Positions 30,849 to 38,549 of a stretch of 38,928 nucleotides of DNA are shown here, piece after piece. Both the position numbers and the translations under genes were made by a program. Origin of the DNA: a virus. Every line of letters starts with the position of its first letter. The first letter of the stretch is position 1. The notes under the pieces are model-generated. The model worked only from the letters and a program-made list of their open reading frames with translations, made no database searches and had not been told where the DNA came from. The DNA lies in the IMG/VR virus record IMGVR_UViG_3300033233_000975, positions 1 to 38,928 of that record; one strand, written 5' to 3'.

Positions 30849-31676
30849 TTAAATAATCTCCAAATTAACTTGATTTAAATTCCACGCTCTTGACAATCTT
30901 GTCATACCAATACCACCACCAAACCTTGGAAAAAAATTAAATGATAGGAACTCATTAAGTTCTGACTCAACTCTGTCTCTTCCAAATAGTTCAAACAACT
31001 TGGCGGAATAACCGCCACGTTCAATAGTATAAAAGTTATGTCTCATCTCTTCAGGGTCACAACTTCTTTCAGCGCTTCCAATAGTCTCTTGTCCGTAAAG
31101 TATTACATCAACTTTATTAAAAATACTATTTTCATTATGTTTCATATTCCAAAATGGATTTGTCCTCAATGGAAAATTCTGAAGTGAGATAACTGAACTT
31201 TTTTCTTTCCACATTCTTGATTCATGTTCATCTTCTAAAATTGGAATCCCTCCGTATTCTTCACACACATCATCATAATTAACTTCTACAGGTTTATCAA
31301 AACCTAAATAATTTAAAAGTTCCAATTCAAGTTTTACCATATCTTCCATAACACCTTTAGACTCAAATTCAAACATTGGGAATATTAGTTCGTGTCTACC
31401 AGGGATAGGATTTTTTTCCTGTCTATACGAAGTTGATATACAGAACACTCCGTTCCATTCGGGATTTTTAAGTAACTCATATTCTAACCACATCTGGCCC
31501 GTCTGTGGTAATGGCCAAACTTCTCCATTATAGTTAAAAGTTGCGATTGAATGTGGGTTTTCACATGCCGCCAATATTGATAACCTTGATTGTGTTGGTA
31601 CCTCTATAAATCCTTTATCAAGGAAAAATCCTCTCATCTTTTGTACTAGTTCATTGTAAGTTTTTGTGTCTTTCAT
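30849..31676 (-). CDS. Catalytic-core-only AsnRS/AspRS-like protein (possible asparagine synthetase)
   Basis: 275 aa with only a class II aminoacyl-tRNA-synthetase catalytic core. Motif 2 is SYRQEKNPIPGRHELIFPMF (R85, E87, H95, E96), and motif 3 is FGGGIGMTRLSRA (252-264). ETIGSAERS and PFWNMKHNENS fit the asparaginyl/aspartyl branch. The OB-fold anticodon domain (~100 residues) is missing. Archaeal proteins of this shape (asparagine synthetase related to AsnRS) make asparagine from aspartate and ammonia; a modification enzyme or RNA-independent amidation is the likely alternative to tRNA charging. Confidence 0.75.
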   Translation of the reverse strand: MKDTKTYNELVQKMRGFFLDKGFIEVPTQSRLSILAACENPHSIATFNYNGEVWPLPQTGQMWLEYELLKNPEWNGVFCISTSYRQEKNPIPGRHELIFPMFEFESKGVMEDMVKLELELLNYLGFDKPVEVNYDDVCEEYGGIPILEDEHESRMWKEKSSVISLQNFPLRTNPFWNMKHNENSIFNKVDVILYGQETIGSAERSCDPEEMRHNFYTIERGGYSAKLFELFGRDRVESELNEFLSFNFFPRFGGGIGMTRLSRAWNLNQVNLEII

Positions 31677-31716
31677 TTTTTGTTTTATTTATTTTTATTT
31701 ATTTTTCACATATGGG

Positions 31717-31748
31717 CAAAAAAAATCCCATCAATAAATGATGGGATT
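31717..31748 (-). terminator. Terminator facing the AsnRS-like gene
   Basis: AATCCCATC (31724-31732) pairs with GATGGGATT (31740-31748), followed on the minus strand by eight T. It ends a transcript that must start between here and dnaK, not the AsnRS-like mRNA, which begins further left. Confidence 0.75.
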
Positions 31749-31890
31749 ATTAAAGGTGATACCTTTTATTATATTGTTTTCACAGTTTCGGTTTGGCCCG
31801 TTTTGTTTCATTAAAAATAAATATATTCTTAAAATAATAAAAGTAAAATAATTACTATTTTTTTACGTATTTATTTTTATTTGTCATAAA

Positions 31891-31907
31891 ACTGACAAAT
31901 TGTCAGT
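31891..31907. promoter_or_regulatory. Perfect inverted repeat upstream of dnaK, operator candidate
   Basis: ACTGACAA-A-TTGTCAGT (31891-31907) is extended by A/T pairs and followed by a T run. The arrangement resembles heat-shock control regions of Bacteroidetes, where a TGACA/TGTCA palindrome lies upstream of a TTGGCAC element. As it is followed by seven T it could also act as a terminator. Recalled, not verified. Confidence 0.55.
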
Positions 31908-31916
31908 TTTTTTGTT

Positions 31917-31923
31917 TTGGCAC
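31917..31923 (+). promoter_or_regulatory. TTGGCAC element, sigma-54 -24-like
   Basis: TTGGCAC matches the -24 element of sigma-54 promoters, but the -12 position reads TTTAA instead of TTGC. It lies 10 nt after the palindrome and 77 nt before the dnaK ATG. It may be a heat-shock type promoter of the host or a degenerate copy. Confidence 0.4.
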
Positions 31924-31999
31924 AATTATTTAAGATTTTATTTAGGAGCTTGACTCTATAAATTTTATTATATATTATTACACAAAACATTATTTAACT

Positions 32000-33868
32000 A
32001 TGGGAAAAATTATTGGAGTAGATTTAGGGACCACAAATTCATGTGTGGCAGTCATGGAGAATGGCGAACCTGTTGTGATTACAAACAGTGAAGGGAAAAG
32101 AACCACACCCTCAATAGTGGCATTTATTAATGGCGGAGAAAGAAAAATTGGTGACCCAGCAAAAAGACAGGCGGTTACAAACCCGACCAAAACAATTTCA
32201 TCAATTAAACGTTTCATGGGGACAAGTTATGACGAGGTTAAAAAAGAATTGTCTAAAGTCCCGTATTCAATCGTAAAAGGAGACGGGAACGTTCCTAGAG
32301 TGAGTATTGATGATAGAAATTACTCTCCACAAGAGATTTCTGCAGTTGTTTTACAAAAAATGAAACAAACTGCCGAAGATTATTTAGGTGAGAGTGTTAC
32401 AGAAGCGGTTATTACGGTACCCGCGTATTTTAATGACGCACAACGTCAAGCAACCAAAGAAGCTGGTGAAATTGCAGGTCTAACGGTTAAACGTATTATT
32501 AACGAACCTACCGCAGCAGCATTAGCATATGGTTTAGACAAAATGTCTAAAGATATGAAAATTGTTGTATTTGACTGTGGTGGTGGTACACATGACGTAT
32601 CAATACTTGAATTAGGTGGTGGTGTATTTGAAGTGTTGTCAACCGATGGTGACACTCACTTAGGTGGAGATGACTTTGACCAAGTGATTGTTGATTTTAT
32701 GGTCGATGAATTTAAAAAATCAACTGACGGTCTTGATGTCACTAAAGATTCTATGGCGTTACAACGTTTACGTGAAGCTGCGGAAAAAGCAAAAGTTGAG
32801 TTATCGTCGTCACTTCAGACAGAAATTAACTTACCGTATTTAAGTGCCGACTCAACAGGCCCTAAACACTTAGTAACTTCTTTATCTCGTGCCAAATTTG
32901 AACAATTGGCGGATTCATTAATTAAACGAACAATCAAACCTTGCATAACCGCAATGTCAAATGCAAACATTACTATCGGTGAAATTGATGAAATAATTTT
33001 GGTTGGTGGTTCTACCCGTATTCCCGCAATTCAAAACGCGGTTAAAGAATTCTTTGGTAAAGAACCTTCAAAAGGAGTTAACCCTGATGAGGTTGTCGCT
33101 TTAGGTGCTGCAATTCAAGGTGGTGTATTGGCTGGTGATGTTAAAGATGTATTACTATTAGATGTTACTCCATTGTCATTAGGTATCGAAACCATGGGAG
33201 GAATTTTTACAAAATTAATTGAGTCTAACACAACCATACCAACCAAAAAATCACAGGTATTCTCAACTGCGGTAGATAACCAACCAACTGTAGAAATTCA
33301 CGTATTACAAGGTGAACGGGCAATGTCAAAAGATAATCGGACTATTGGTAGATTCCATTTAGATGGGTTACCACCATCAATGAGAGGTATTCCTCAAATC
33401 GAAGTTATCTTTGATATTGATGCGAACGGTATTATAAATGTATCTGCGGTTGATAAGGCAACAAGTAAAAAACAATCTATAAGAATTGAGTCGTCTTCAG
33501 GTTTATCCAAAGAAGATATTGAAAAAATGAAACTTGAAGCGGAAGAAAATGCGGAATCAGATAAAAAAATAAAAGAAGATGTCGATACTTTAAATTCTGC
33601 GGACAGTACTATTTTCCAAATGAATAAATCATTAGAAGATTTAGGTGATAAAATATCTGAAGAAGATAAAACTGAGATTACCACAGGCATTACTAAGTTA
33701 AAAGACGCTCACGGTAAAAAAGAAATTGACTCAGTCAAACAAATCATGGAAGAGTTAACTCAGAAGTTTCAAAAGATTAGTCAGGATTTATATGAAAGCG
33801 TAAATCAAGAGAATAATGACGGTGCAATGGACGCGTCTGATGTTGAATTTGAAGAAACTAAGTCTTAA
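32000..33868 (+). CDS. dnaK: Hsp70 chaperone DnaK, complete
   Basis: 622 aa with every DnaK part. ATPase domain (about 1-380): [30 protein letters not shown], the phosphate-2 loop [16 protein letters not shown] (usually LGGGTFDVS; here Cys and His replace Leu and Phe), and [12 protein letters not shown]. The linker [15 protein letters not shown] is intact; substrate domain (about 395-505: [18 protein letters not shown]) and helical lid follow. The C-terminus ends [12 protein letters not shown] instead of the EEVKD-type tail. It has its own promoter region and terminator. No DnaJ or GrpE gene is in the window, so it presumably uses host partners. Confidence 0.97.
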   Translation: MGKIIGVDLGTTNSCVAVMENGEPVVITNSEGKRTTPSIVAFINGGERKIGDPAKRQAVTNPTKTISSIKRFMGTSYDEVKKELSKVPYSIVKGDGNVPRVSIDDRNYSPQEISAVVLQKMKQTAEDYLGESVTEAVITVPAYFNDAQRQATKEAGEIAGLTVKRIINEPTAAALAYGLDKMSKDMKIVVFDCGGGTHDVSILELGGGVFEVLSTDGDTHLGGDDFDQVIVDFMVDEFKKSTDGLDVTKDSMALQRLREAAEKAKVELSSSLQTEINLPYLSADSTGPKHLVTSLSRAKFEQLADSLIKRTIKPCITAMSNANITIGEIDEIILVGGSTRIPAIQNAVKEFFGKEPSKGVNPDEVVALGAAIQGGVLAGDVKDVLLLDVTPLSLGIETMGGIFTKLIESNTTIPTKKSQVFSTAVDNQPTVEIHVLQGERAMSKDNRTIGRFHLDGLPPSMRGIPQIEVIFDIDANGIINVSAVDKATSKKQSIRIESSSGLSKEDIEKMKLEAEENAESDKKIKEDVDTLNSADSTIFQMNKSLEDLGDKISEEDKTEITTGITKLKDAHGKKEIDSVKQIMEELTQKFQKISQDLYESVNQENNDGAMDASDVEFEETKS

Positions 33869-33895
33869 ATAACTAAATTCTTTTTTAAAGTTTTA

Positions 33896-33926
33896 AAATC
33901 CCGACTACACAATCGGGATTTTTTTA
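33896..33926 (+). terminator. Terminator of dnaK
   Basis: AAATCCCGA (33896-33904) pairs with TCGGGATTT (33913-33921), then a T run. Confidence 0.85.
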
Positions 33927-33983
33927 TAAACCCTACAGAGTAAGGAAAATCTTCCTCCTACCCATATTAAAATAAGAACAAAT

Positions 33984-34247
33984 TTACTCTTCTTTATTTG
34001 CGTCTTTAATATTCTTTTTTAATGAGGTAAATTTATCTACAGATGATAAACCAAGACAACCAAATGCAAGTAACGCCACCGCGTTAACTAATGTGTCTGA
34101 TGGTTTAATGTCTCCATGAGAGTAACTATTTACATATAATGTAACACATAAAGATAACCCCGCAATAATACCAACAAATCTTTTTGAGGATGGTGAACCT
34201 GATTCGTCTTTAAATAACCCTGAAACCCAATTAATAATTTTTTTCAT
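33984..34247 (-). CDS. Small membrane protein, possible holin, 87 aa
   Basis: Short amphipathic start (MKKIINWVSGLFKDE), SSKRFVGIIAGLSLCVTLYV (first helix), then NAVALLAFGCLGLSSV (second) and a charged tail. The SGSPSSKRF segment is common in two-helix phage membrane proteins of Bacteroidetes phages. Function unproven. Confidence 0.6.
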   Translation of the reverse strand: MKKIINWVSGLFKDESGSPSSKRFVGIIAGLSLCVTLYVNSYSHGDIKPSDTLVNAVALLAFGCLGLSSVDKFTSLKKNIKDANKEE

Positions 34248-34294
34248 AGTGTTTTTCTATATAAATATTTACATTTTTTCTTTTGTACTTACAA

Positions 34295-34423
34295 TTAACG
34301 ACCTTGTCCTCGGTAAGATTTTGGTTTTTTTCCTTTAGGCCCAAATTTTCTTTTGTGTTTACCACCTTTTTTTTTACCAAAAGTTTGTTTAATTGAGTCT
34401 GTTGATGCTTTTGTTTTAGCCAT
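34295..34423 (-). CDS. Small basic protein, 42 aa
   Basis: MAKTKASTDSIKQTFGKKKG, then GKHKRKFGPKGKKPKSYRGQ and GR at the end. The ...KFGPKGKKPKSYRGQGR tail is a pattern I have seen in small phage proteins. About half of the residues are Lys, Arg or Gly, which suggests nucleic-acid binding or a structural role. Confidence 0.6.
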   Translation of the reverse strand: MAKTKASTDSIKQTFGKKKGGKHKRKFGPKGKKPKSYRGQGR

Positions 34424-34478
34424 TTCTTTTAAATTTTAATTTGTTTATTAATCACATATAAATACTATTTAATTGAAA

Positions 34479-34513
34479 TAAAAAAAGGGTCCCAAATAGG
34501 ACCCTTCTTTTTT
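34479..34513. terminator. Terminator hairpin
   Basis: AAGGGTCC (34485-34492) pairs with GGACCCTT (34499-34506), with T/A runs on both sides. It lies between the 75-aa gene and the basic 42-aa gene. Confidence 0.75.
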
Positions 34514-34589
34514 ATATATAGAGGCTCTCGTGATGAGAGTGATAGTGTTAATAAATACGTGTTATTTTAAAAAAATCAACTCTACAGGT

Positions 34590-34817
34590 CTAATTAACCA
34601 CTTTTTTTTTAAGTTTAGAAGTTTGTAACCATTTTAATTTGTTAAAACTATTATTGAGACGCAGTTTTTGTTCATTAGAGATATTTTTATCCCATTTCTT
34701 AATAAAATTATTAAATACATTTTGACTAACAATAAGTTGTTCAATGTTTTCGCAAGACTCTAATACTTTGATAACCCAACCGTATTCCCCTTCAAATTTT
34801 AAAACTTCCATAGACAT
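34590..34817 (-). CDS. Unknown helical protein, 75 aa
   Basis: Soluble, basic at the end (LQTSKLKKKVVN). MSMEVLKFEGEYGWVIKVLE; the second Met (34811) is an equal start. A -7 box TATCTTTA lies at 34826-34833. Function unknown. Confidence 0.45.
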   Translation of the reverse strand: MSMEVLKFEGEYGWVIKVLESCENIEQLIVSQNVFNNFIKKWDKNISNEQKLRLNNSFNKLKWLQTSKLKKKVVN

Positions 34818-34855
34818 TATTTTTGTAAAGATACCATAAATAATTAAATCATTAC

Positions 34856-35101
34856 TTATTTTTTCATTTTATTTAACATGTCCATCGCTTTTCTAAACTC
34901 ACCAATTGAGTTTTTTAAGTCAGGCATAACGTTTTGTTGTGGTGTGACGCCATCACCATGTGTATTCATTGGGAGACCCTGTTTGAATGTGCCTATTATT
35001 TTAGATAGTTTGACTCCAACTTGTTTCCACCATAAATAAACTGTAATCCAAATAACTATTAAGACGATTACTAAGATTGTTAATATAACATTTAAATACA
35101 T
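34856..35101 (-). CDS. Single-helix membrane protein, 81 aa
   Basis: Membrane helix at about 5-25 (VILTILVIVLIVIWITVYLW), then a basic linker and a soluble tail with NTHGDGVTPQQN and a C-terminal helix. A spanin, anchor or membrane accessory are possible; there is no lipobox. Confidence 0.5.
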   Translation of the reverse strand: MYLNVILTILVIVLIVIWITVYLWWKQVGVKLSKIIGTFKQGLPMNTHGDGVTPQQNVMPDLKNSIGEFRKAMDMLNKMKK

Positions 35102-35187
35102 AATTTTTTTTATTTAAATATACATGATTTAAGATTATATGTCAAATTATAAATTGATTTATTATTTAACCCACATATATTTAAGTT

Positions 35188-35457
35188 ATGAAAAAATGTC
35201 TCGAAATTTTATTAAATAAGATTTTTAAATCTGATTTGGAACTACTTTTTGGTGTGGGCAGTTATGTCATAGTAAACTACGTAAAGTACTCAACCAATAA
35301 TCACACTTTTGTGGTTGATTGTAAATTATTCATTAATAGTATTGAATTAACCGAAGGAGTTTATCCTGATGGACTTAACCTATTAACTGAAGAGTCATGG
35401 AAATTTATGGGAATCAAACAGAATATATCGATAGTGTCATCTATTGATGTTATATGA
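35188..35457 (+). CDS. Unknown protein, 89 aa
   Basis: MKKCLEILLNKIFKSDLELL, then a beta-rich region (YVIVNYVKYSTNNHTFVVD) and ESWKFMGIKQN. Soluble. It overlaps the 3' end of the minus-strand neighbour by eight bases. Function unknown. Confidence 0.5.
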   Translation: MKKCLEILLNKIFKSDLELLFGVGSYVIVNYVKYSTNNHTFVVDCKLFINSIELTEGVYPDGLNLLTEESWKFMGIKQNISIVSSIDVI

Positions 35458-35644
35458 ACTCAATAGGGGGTACGATAATTGCGCCATCCTTAACAAAATC
35501 ATTAAATACTTGCTCAACAATCTCATATCTATGTAATTTTGGATATTTATTTAATTCGTTAATTATTTTTTTACCAAATTCATCAAAAACATTTGAGTTA
35601 TGCGCCAACCAATACATTTCTTCTACTAATTCTTCATTTAACAT
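35450..35644 (-). CDS. Unknown protein, 64 aa
   Basis: Acidic, helical (LNEELVEEMYWLAHNSNVF, then YEIVEQVFNDFVKDGAIIV). Small antitoxin-like composition, but no partner is visible. The start (MLNEE) follows an AT-rich leader. Function unknown. Confidence 0.45.
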   Translation of the reverse strand: MLNEELVEEMYWLAHNSNVFDEFGKKIINELNKYPKLHRYEIVEQVFNDFVKDGAIIVPPIEFI

Positions 35645-35765
35645 ATCACTTAGGGGTTTACGGGGGGTTATTTTTAATAAATATAACTTATATTATTTTT
35701 TAAATCAAAAAAATATTTGATTATTTGGCTTGTTAGACTTACATTTATTAAAAATAAAATAAATT

Positions 35766-36191
35766 ATGAGAAAAATTCAAAATGGTGATACTGTAAAAGT
35801 TCACTACACAGGAAAATTAGAGGATGGAACAGTATTTGATTCTTCCTTGGTTGAAGGTCGCGAACCATTGGAAACTGTTTTAGGAGAGGGACAGTTAATT
35901 AAAGGTTTTGAAGCTGGATTAATTAACATGTCTGAAGGTGAGACTAAAACCGTCGAGATTGAATCTGTAGATGCTTATGGGGATTTTAACCCTGCATTGA
36001 TATCGGAAATTCCAATAACAAACGTACCTGAAGGTGTTAAAGAAGGTGAAATGCTACAAGGTATGGGGCCTATGGGACCTGTTAATGTAAAGGTAACCGA
36101 AATTAAGGAAGACGTAGTTGTTCTTGACGCTAATCACCCATTAGCAGGTAAAAAATTAATTTTTGACTTAGAAGTAGTTGGTATCTCTTAA
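35766..36191 (+). CDS. SlyD-type FKBP peptidyl-prolyl isomerase
   Basis: 141 aa. The FKBP core DTVKVHYTGKLEDGTVFDSS and GQLIKGFEAGLINMSEGE are intact, with an insert-in-flap segment (EIPITNVPEG...MGPMGPVNVKV), the layout of SlyD; the His-rich SlyD tail is absent. It catalyses prolyl isomerisation and can act as a chaperone. With dnaK about 2 kb upstream it suggests that the phage brings its own folding help. Confidence 0.92.
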   Translation: MRKIQNGDTVKVHYTGKLEDGTVFDSSLVEGREPLETVLGEGQLIKGFEAGLINMSEGETKTVEIESVDAYGDFNPALISEIPITNVPEGVKEGEMLQGMGPMGPVNVKVTEIKEDVVVLDANHPLAGKKLIFDLEVVGIS

Positions 36192-36266
36192 GGAGGTACT
36201 AACTATTTTTTTGTTAATAAGTTTGTTAATAACCAAAAAAATTGGAATTACTTATCGGAAAATTAA

Positions 36267-36656
36267 TTACTGATAGAGTTGTACTTCAGTGTCAGGAAAC
36301 AATTTTTCAAATTTTTTAATTAAGATACCGGCACCAGAGTTGGCCTCGTTTTCATTTTTACCTCCAATATTAGGTCCTTGGTCTCTCTTAAGAATAGTTC
36401 TTTGGTGTTCATGAATCCATTCATGAGCCAAAGTTCTTAAGATATCTCGATTAATTCTACCTTTAGAAAGGATTTTTAATTCATTATTATTGGTTCTACT
36501 ACCAGTGGTCATATCTCCTTTTCGTTCACCTAAAAATAATACAGTAATATCACTTTTTAATGGAAATTCTTTCTGAATAAATTTTATAAAATTATTAAAT
36601 AAAGTATACTCGTCTTTTGGTATTTCTGAATTAATATGTTTAATAGTTACTCTCAT
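36267..36656 (-). CDS. Small HExxH metalloprotease-like protein, 129 aa
   Basis: ILRTLAHEWIHEHQ (H78, E79, H82) followed by GGKNENEANSGAG (E102/E104 as third ligand), the pattern of small zinc proteases or SprT-like hydrolases. The N-terminal half is beta-rich (YTLFNNFIKFIQKEF, ITVLFLGERKGDM). No signal peptide. Substrate unknown. It is the third metalloprotease gene of the window. Confidence 0.65.
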   Translation of the reverse strand: MRVTIKHINSEIPKDEYTLFNNFIKFIQKEFPLKSDITVLFLGERKGDMTTGSRTNNNELKILSKGRINRDILRTLAHEWIHEHQRTILKRDQGPNIGGKNENEANSGAGILIKKFEKLFPDTEVQLYQ

Positions 36657-36729
36657 TGATAATAAATACTCTAAAAAAAATAATAACTTATTCTTAATAA
36701 CAAAGTATTTATAGATATATTTTTATTAA

Positions 36730-37614
36730 ATGAAAAAATTGATTATTAACGAATCCGAAAAAAGAGAAATTAGGTCTCTATATAATTTATTTGAAGAAGA
36801 TGACTTTGTTACAAAAATGATTAAAGCAGCATTAGCTGGTGTTGAAGGTAAATTAAACTCCTCTAACACTAATAACCCATCATCAACTAATAGTGTTGAC
36901 AATGATTCAAAACCAACAAGTGATGATTCAAAACCAACAAGTGACGACTCAAAACCAACAAGTGACGACTCAAAACCAACGGGTAATACAGGTAAAGTTG
37001 TTTTAAAAGGTAATTTTGACTCAACACAGAAAGCTAATATTGAGTTAATGATTAAATACATGGATAAATCAGGAATCAAAGACCCATTAACCCAAATTGG
37101 TGCTTTATCTGTAATATCTAAAGAATCAAATTTTAGACCAAAATCTGAAGTATCTTACGCCAACACATCGAATTCAAGAATTAGAAAAATTTTTGGGTCT
37201 AGAGTTTCAAAATACTCAGATAGTGAAATGGACTCTCTTAAAAAAAACCCTGAAAAATTCTTTAATGTAGTGTACGCAAAGACAGTTGGAAACCAAGGTG
37301 GTGGTGATGGATGGAAATACCGAGGTAGAGGATTTAACCAACTAACAGGTAAAAAAAATTACGAAAAATATGGTAATATGATTGGTAAAAACTTAGTGGG
37401 AAATCCTGACTTAGTTAACGACCCAACAGTTGCTGCGGAAATTGCGGTCGCATTTTTTACTAAAGGTAAATCAGGTAATGCATTTCCTAAATTTAAAAAT
37501 AAAACTGAGGCAGCAACTCATTTTGCCGATATAAATTCTGGCGGAGGGGCTAGTCGTCATAGGTCAGATGCAATTGCTGCAGTTGAAAAATTTGACGTTA
37601 AAGATATTACTTAA
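36730..37614 (+). CDS. Second GH19 lysin, with head-targeting-type leader
   Basis: 294 aa. Leader MKKLIINESEKREIRSLYNL, then FEED, with INE and LFE sites; a linker with four seven-residue repeats (DDSKPTS, ~60-85); GH19 domain from ~95: VISKESNF (E132), SEVSYANT (E140) and YRGRGFNQLTGK (197-208). It shares catalytic motifs but not its ends with the endolysin at 29340, which has a PG-binding domain and no leader. The leader suggests that this copy is packed in the virion and cuts peptidoglycan during entry. Confidence 0.85.
   Translation: MKKLIINESEKREIRSLYNLFEEDDFVTKMIKAALAGVEGKLNSSNTNNPSSTNSVDNDSKPTSDDSKPTSDDSKPTSDDSKPTGNTGKVVLKGNFDSTQKANIELMIKYMDKSGIKDPLTQIGALSVISKESNFRPKSEVSYANTSNSRIRKIFGSRVSKYSDSEMDSLKKNPEKFFNVVYAKTVGNQGGGDGWKYRGRGFNQLTGKKNYEKYGNMIGKNLVGNPDLVNDPTVAAEIAVAFFTKGKSGNAFPKFKNKTEAATHFADINSGGGASRHRSDAIAAVEKFDVKDIT
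36904..36987 (+). repeat. 21-bp tandem repeats in the linker of the second GH19 gene
   Basis: Four in-frame copies encode DDSKPTS/DSKPT units. They differ at synonymous positions (GAT/GAC), so they are not brand new. Coordinates are approximate. Confidence 0.8.
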
Positions 37615-37634
37615 AACAAGTACGATGTCTTTTA

Positions 37635-37883
37635 TTAATCATCTAAGTTTAAATTATATTCATTTAATATTTCTCTTATAGTATCTCTTACCTTATCGGC
37701 CATGTCTTGTTCAACTCCTGTCGCTTCTTTTGATTTATCAGACATACTTACACCATACTTTGTTGTACTTCTAAGTGTTTGGTCTAAATCCCACATAGCT
37801 ATTTTCCATTTGTATCCATCTAATGCGGTTCTTGCATCATCTTTTTCTTCTACTGAGTCAAACTCTAATATTATTTTTCCCAT
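37635..37883 (-). CDS. Small conserved phage protein, 82 aa
   Basis: MGKIILEFDSVEEKDDARTA, then DGYKWKIAMWDLDQTLRSTT and a helical acidic end (KVRDTIREILNEYNLNL). The E..E.A...LDG.KW..A...D..LR...KY pattern is frequent in small phage proteins. Function unknown. Confidence 0.6.
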   Translation of the reverse strand: MGKIILEFDSVEEKDDARTALDGYKWKIAMWDLDQTLRSTTKYGVSMSDKSKEATGVEQDMADKVRDTIREILNEYNLNLDD

Positions 37884-37885
37884 TT

Positions 37886-38059
37886 TTATTGTTGTTTAAA
37901 ATCTAATTCTCCTTCATAAAAATAGGGACAAAACCACTTTGGTTCATCACATTCAAGTTTAACCATCTTGCCTCCATAGCATCCTACTTCTATTACAGTA
38001 GCTATTCCTGAAAGATTAGTCTTAACTTTGTCACCTACTTTTAATTCACTAAATGTCAT
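37886..38059 (-). CDS. Small KOW-like beta-barrel protein, 57 aa
   Basis: MTFSELKVGDKVKTNLSGIA, then TVIEVGCYGGKMVKLECDEP and WFCPYFYEGEL. The LKVGDKV...G..TV....GG..V pattern resembles a KOW/SH3-like barrel. It overlaps the next gene by 11 nt and lies two bases from the previous one, in a tight operon. Confidence 0.55.
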   Translation of the reverse strand: MTFSELKVGDKVKTNLSGIATVIEVGCYGGKMVKLECDEPKWFCPYFYEGELDFKQQ

Positions 38060-38315
38060 CATCGTCTTCCCTATATGTTAAAAATTCATTATATCTTTCT
38101 TCCATAGCTTTTTTATCTCTATACTTACCACAAGCTAAATCATCTGCTATATCATACCCAAAATCTATTATTTGTTCTCTCTCCATTTCTTTGGCTTTTG
38201 TTCCAAGTTCATAAATAACATCATCTAATGTATCTTCGTTAAGAGTTCCTTTCATATATTGAACTACTAATTTCATGGATTCATCTATCAACCATTCTAC
38301 TGCTGTTTCTTTCAT
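38049..38315 (-). CDS. MKxTAVEWL-family small protein, copy 1 (88 aa)
   Basis: MKETAVEWLIDESMKLVVQY, then AKEMEREQIIDFGYDIADDL and YNEFLTYREDDDD. It is a paralogue of the neighbouring gene: both open with MK(E/Q)TAVEWL and carry KEME(R/K)(E/Q)Q. Four-base overlap (ATGA) with the next gene. Small helical proteins of this type are common in Bacteroidetes phages; function unknown. Confidence 0.6.
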   Translation of the reverse strand: MKETAVEWLIDESMKLVVQYMKGTLNEDTLDDVIYELGTKAKEMEREQIIDFGYDIADDLACGKYRDKKAMEERYNEFLTYREDDDDI

Positions 38316-38548
38316 TGTTCTGTGTTTTTAAATTGTTCATCATACCAATATTCAAACTCATCATCTTCCCAACCACCAACGTATGGGCAACTTGCATCTC
38401 TCATCTGTTGTTTCTCCATTTCTTTGGCTTGTTCAAATATGTTAGACTGTGCTACTGTACTTCTACTTTGTATATCTTCCATTACTTTATAAAAATACTT
38501 TGAAGTTTTTATTTGGTTCTCCAACCATTCTACTGCTGTTTGTTTCAT
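38312..38548 (-). CDS. MKxTAVEWL-family small protein, copy 2 (78 aa)
   Basis: MKQTAVEWLENQIKTSKYFY, AKEMEKQQMRDASC and a C-terminal acidic/aromatic end DDEFEYWYDEQFKN. Paralogue of the gene at 38049. Probably came from a local duplication followed by divergence. Confidence 0.6.
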   Translation of the reverse strand: MKQTAVEWLENQIKTSKYFYKVMEDIQSRSTVAQSNIFEQAKEMEKQQMRDASCPYVGGWEDDEFEYWYDEQFKNTEQ

Positions 38549-38549
38549 A

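Larger units (their letters stand above)
31677..31999. promoter_or_regulatory. Intergenic control region upstream of dnaK
   Basis: This 323-bp gap holds a minus-strand terminator (31717-31748), a possible 26-aa minus-strand frame (31731-31811), a perfect inverted repeat (31891-31907) and a TTGGCAC element (31917-31923). I see no other gene. Confidence 0.6.

Noticed and set aside
30849-31676. AsnA-type aspartate-ammonia ligase
   Set aside because: Motif 2 and 3 fit the AsnRS/AspRS branch, not the bacterial AsnA sequence.
36185-36266. AAGGAGGT after the FKBP stop as a ribosome site
   Set aside because: No reading frame starts behind it and Shine-Dalgarno use is rare in this window.
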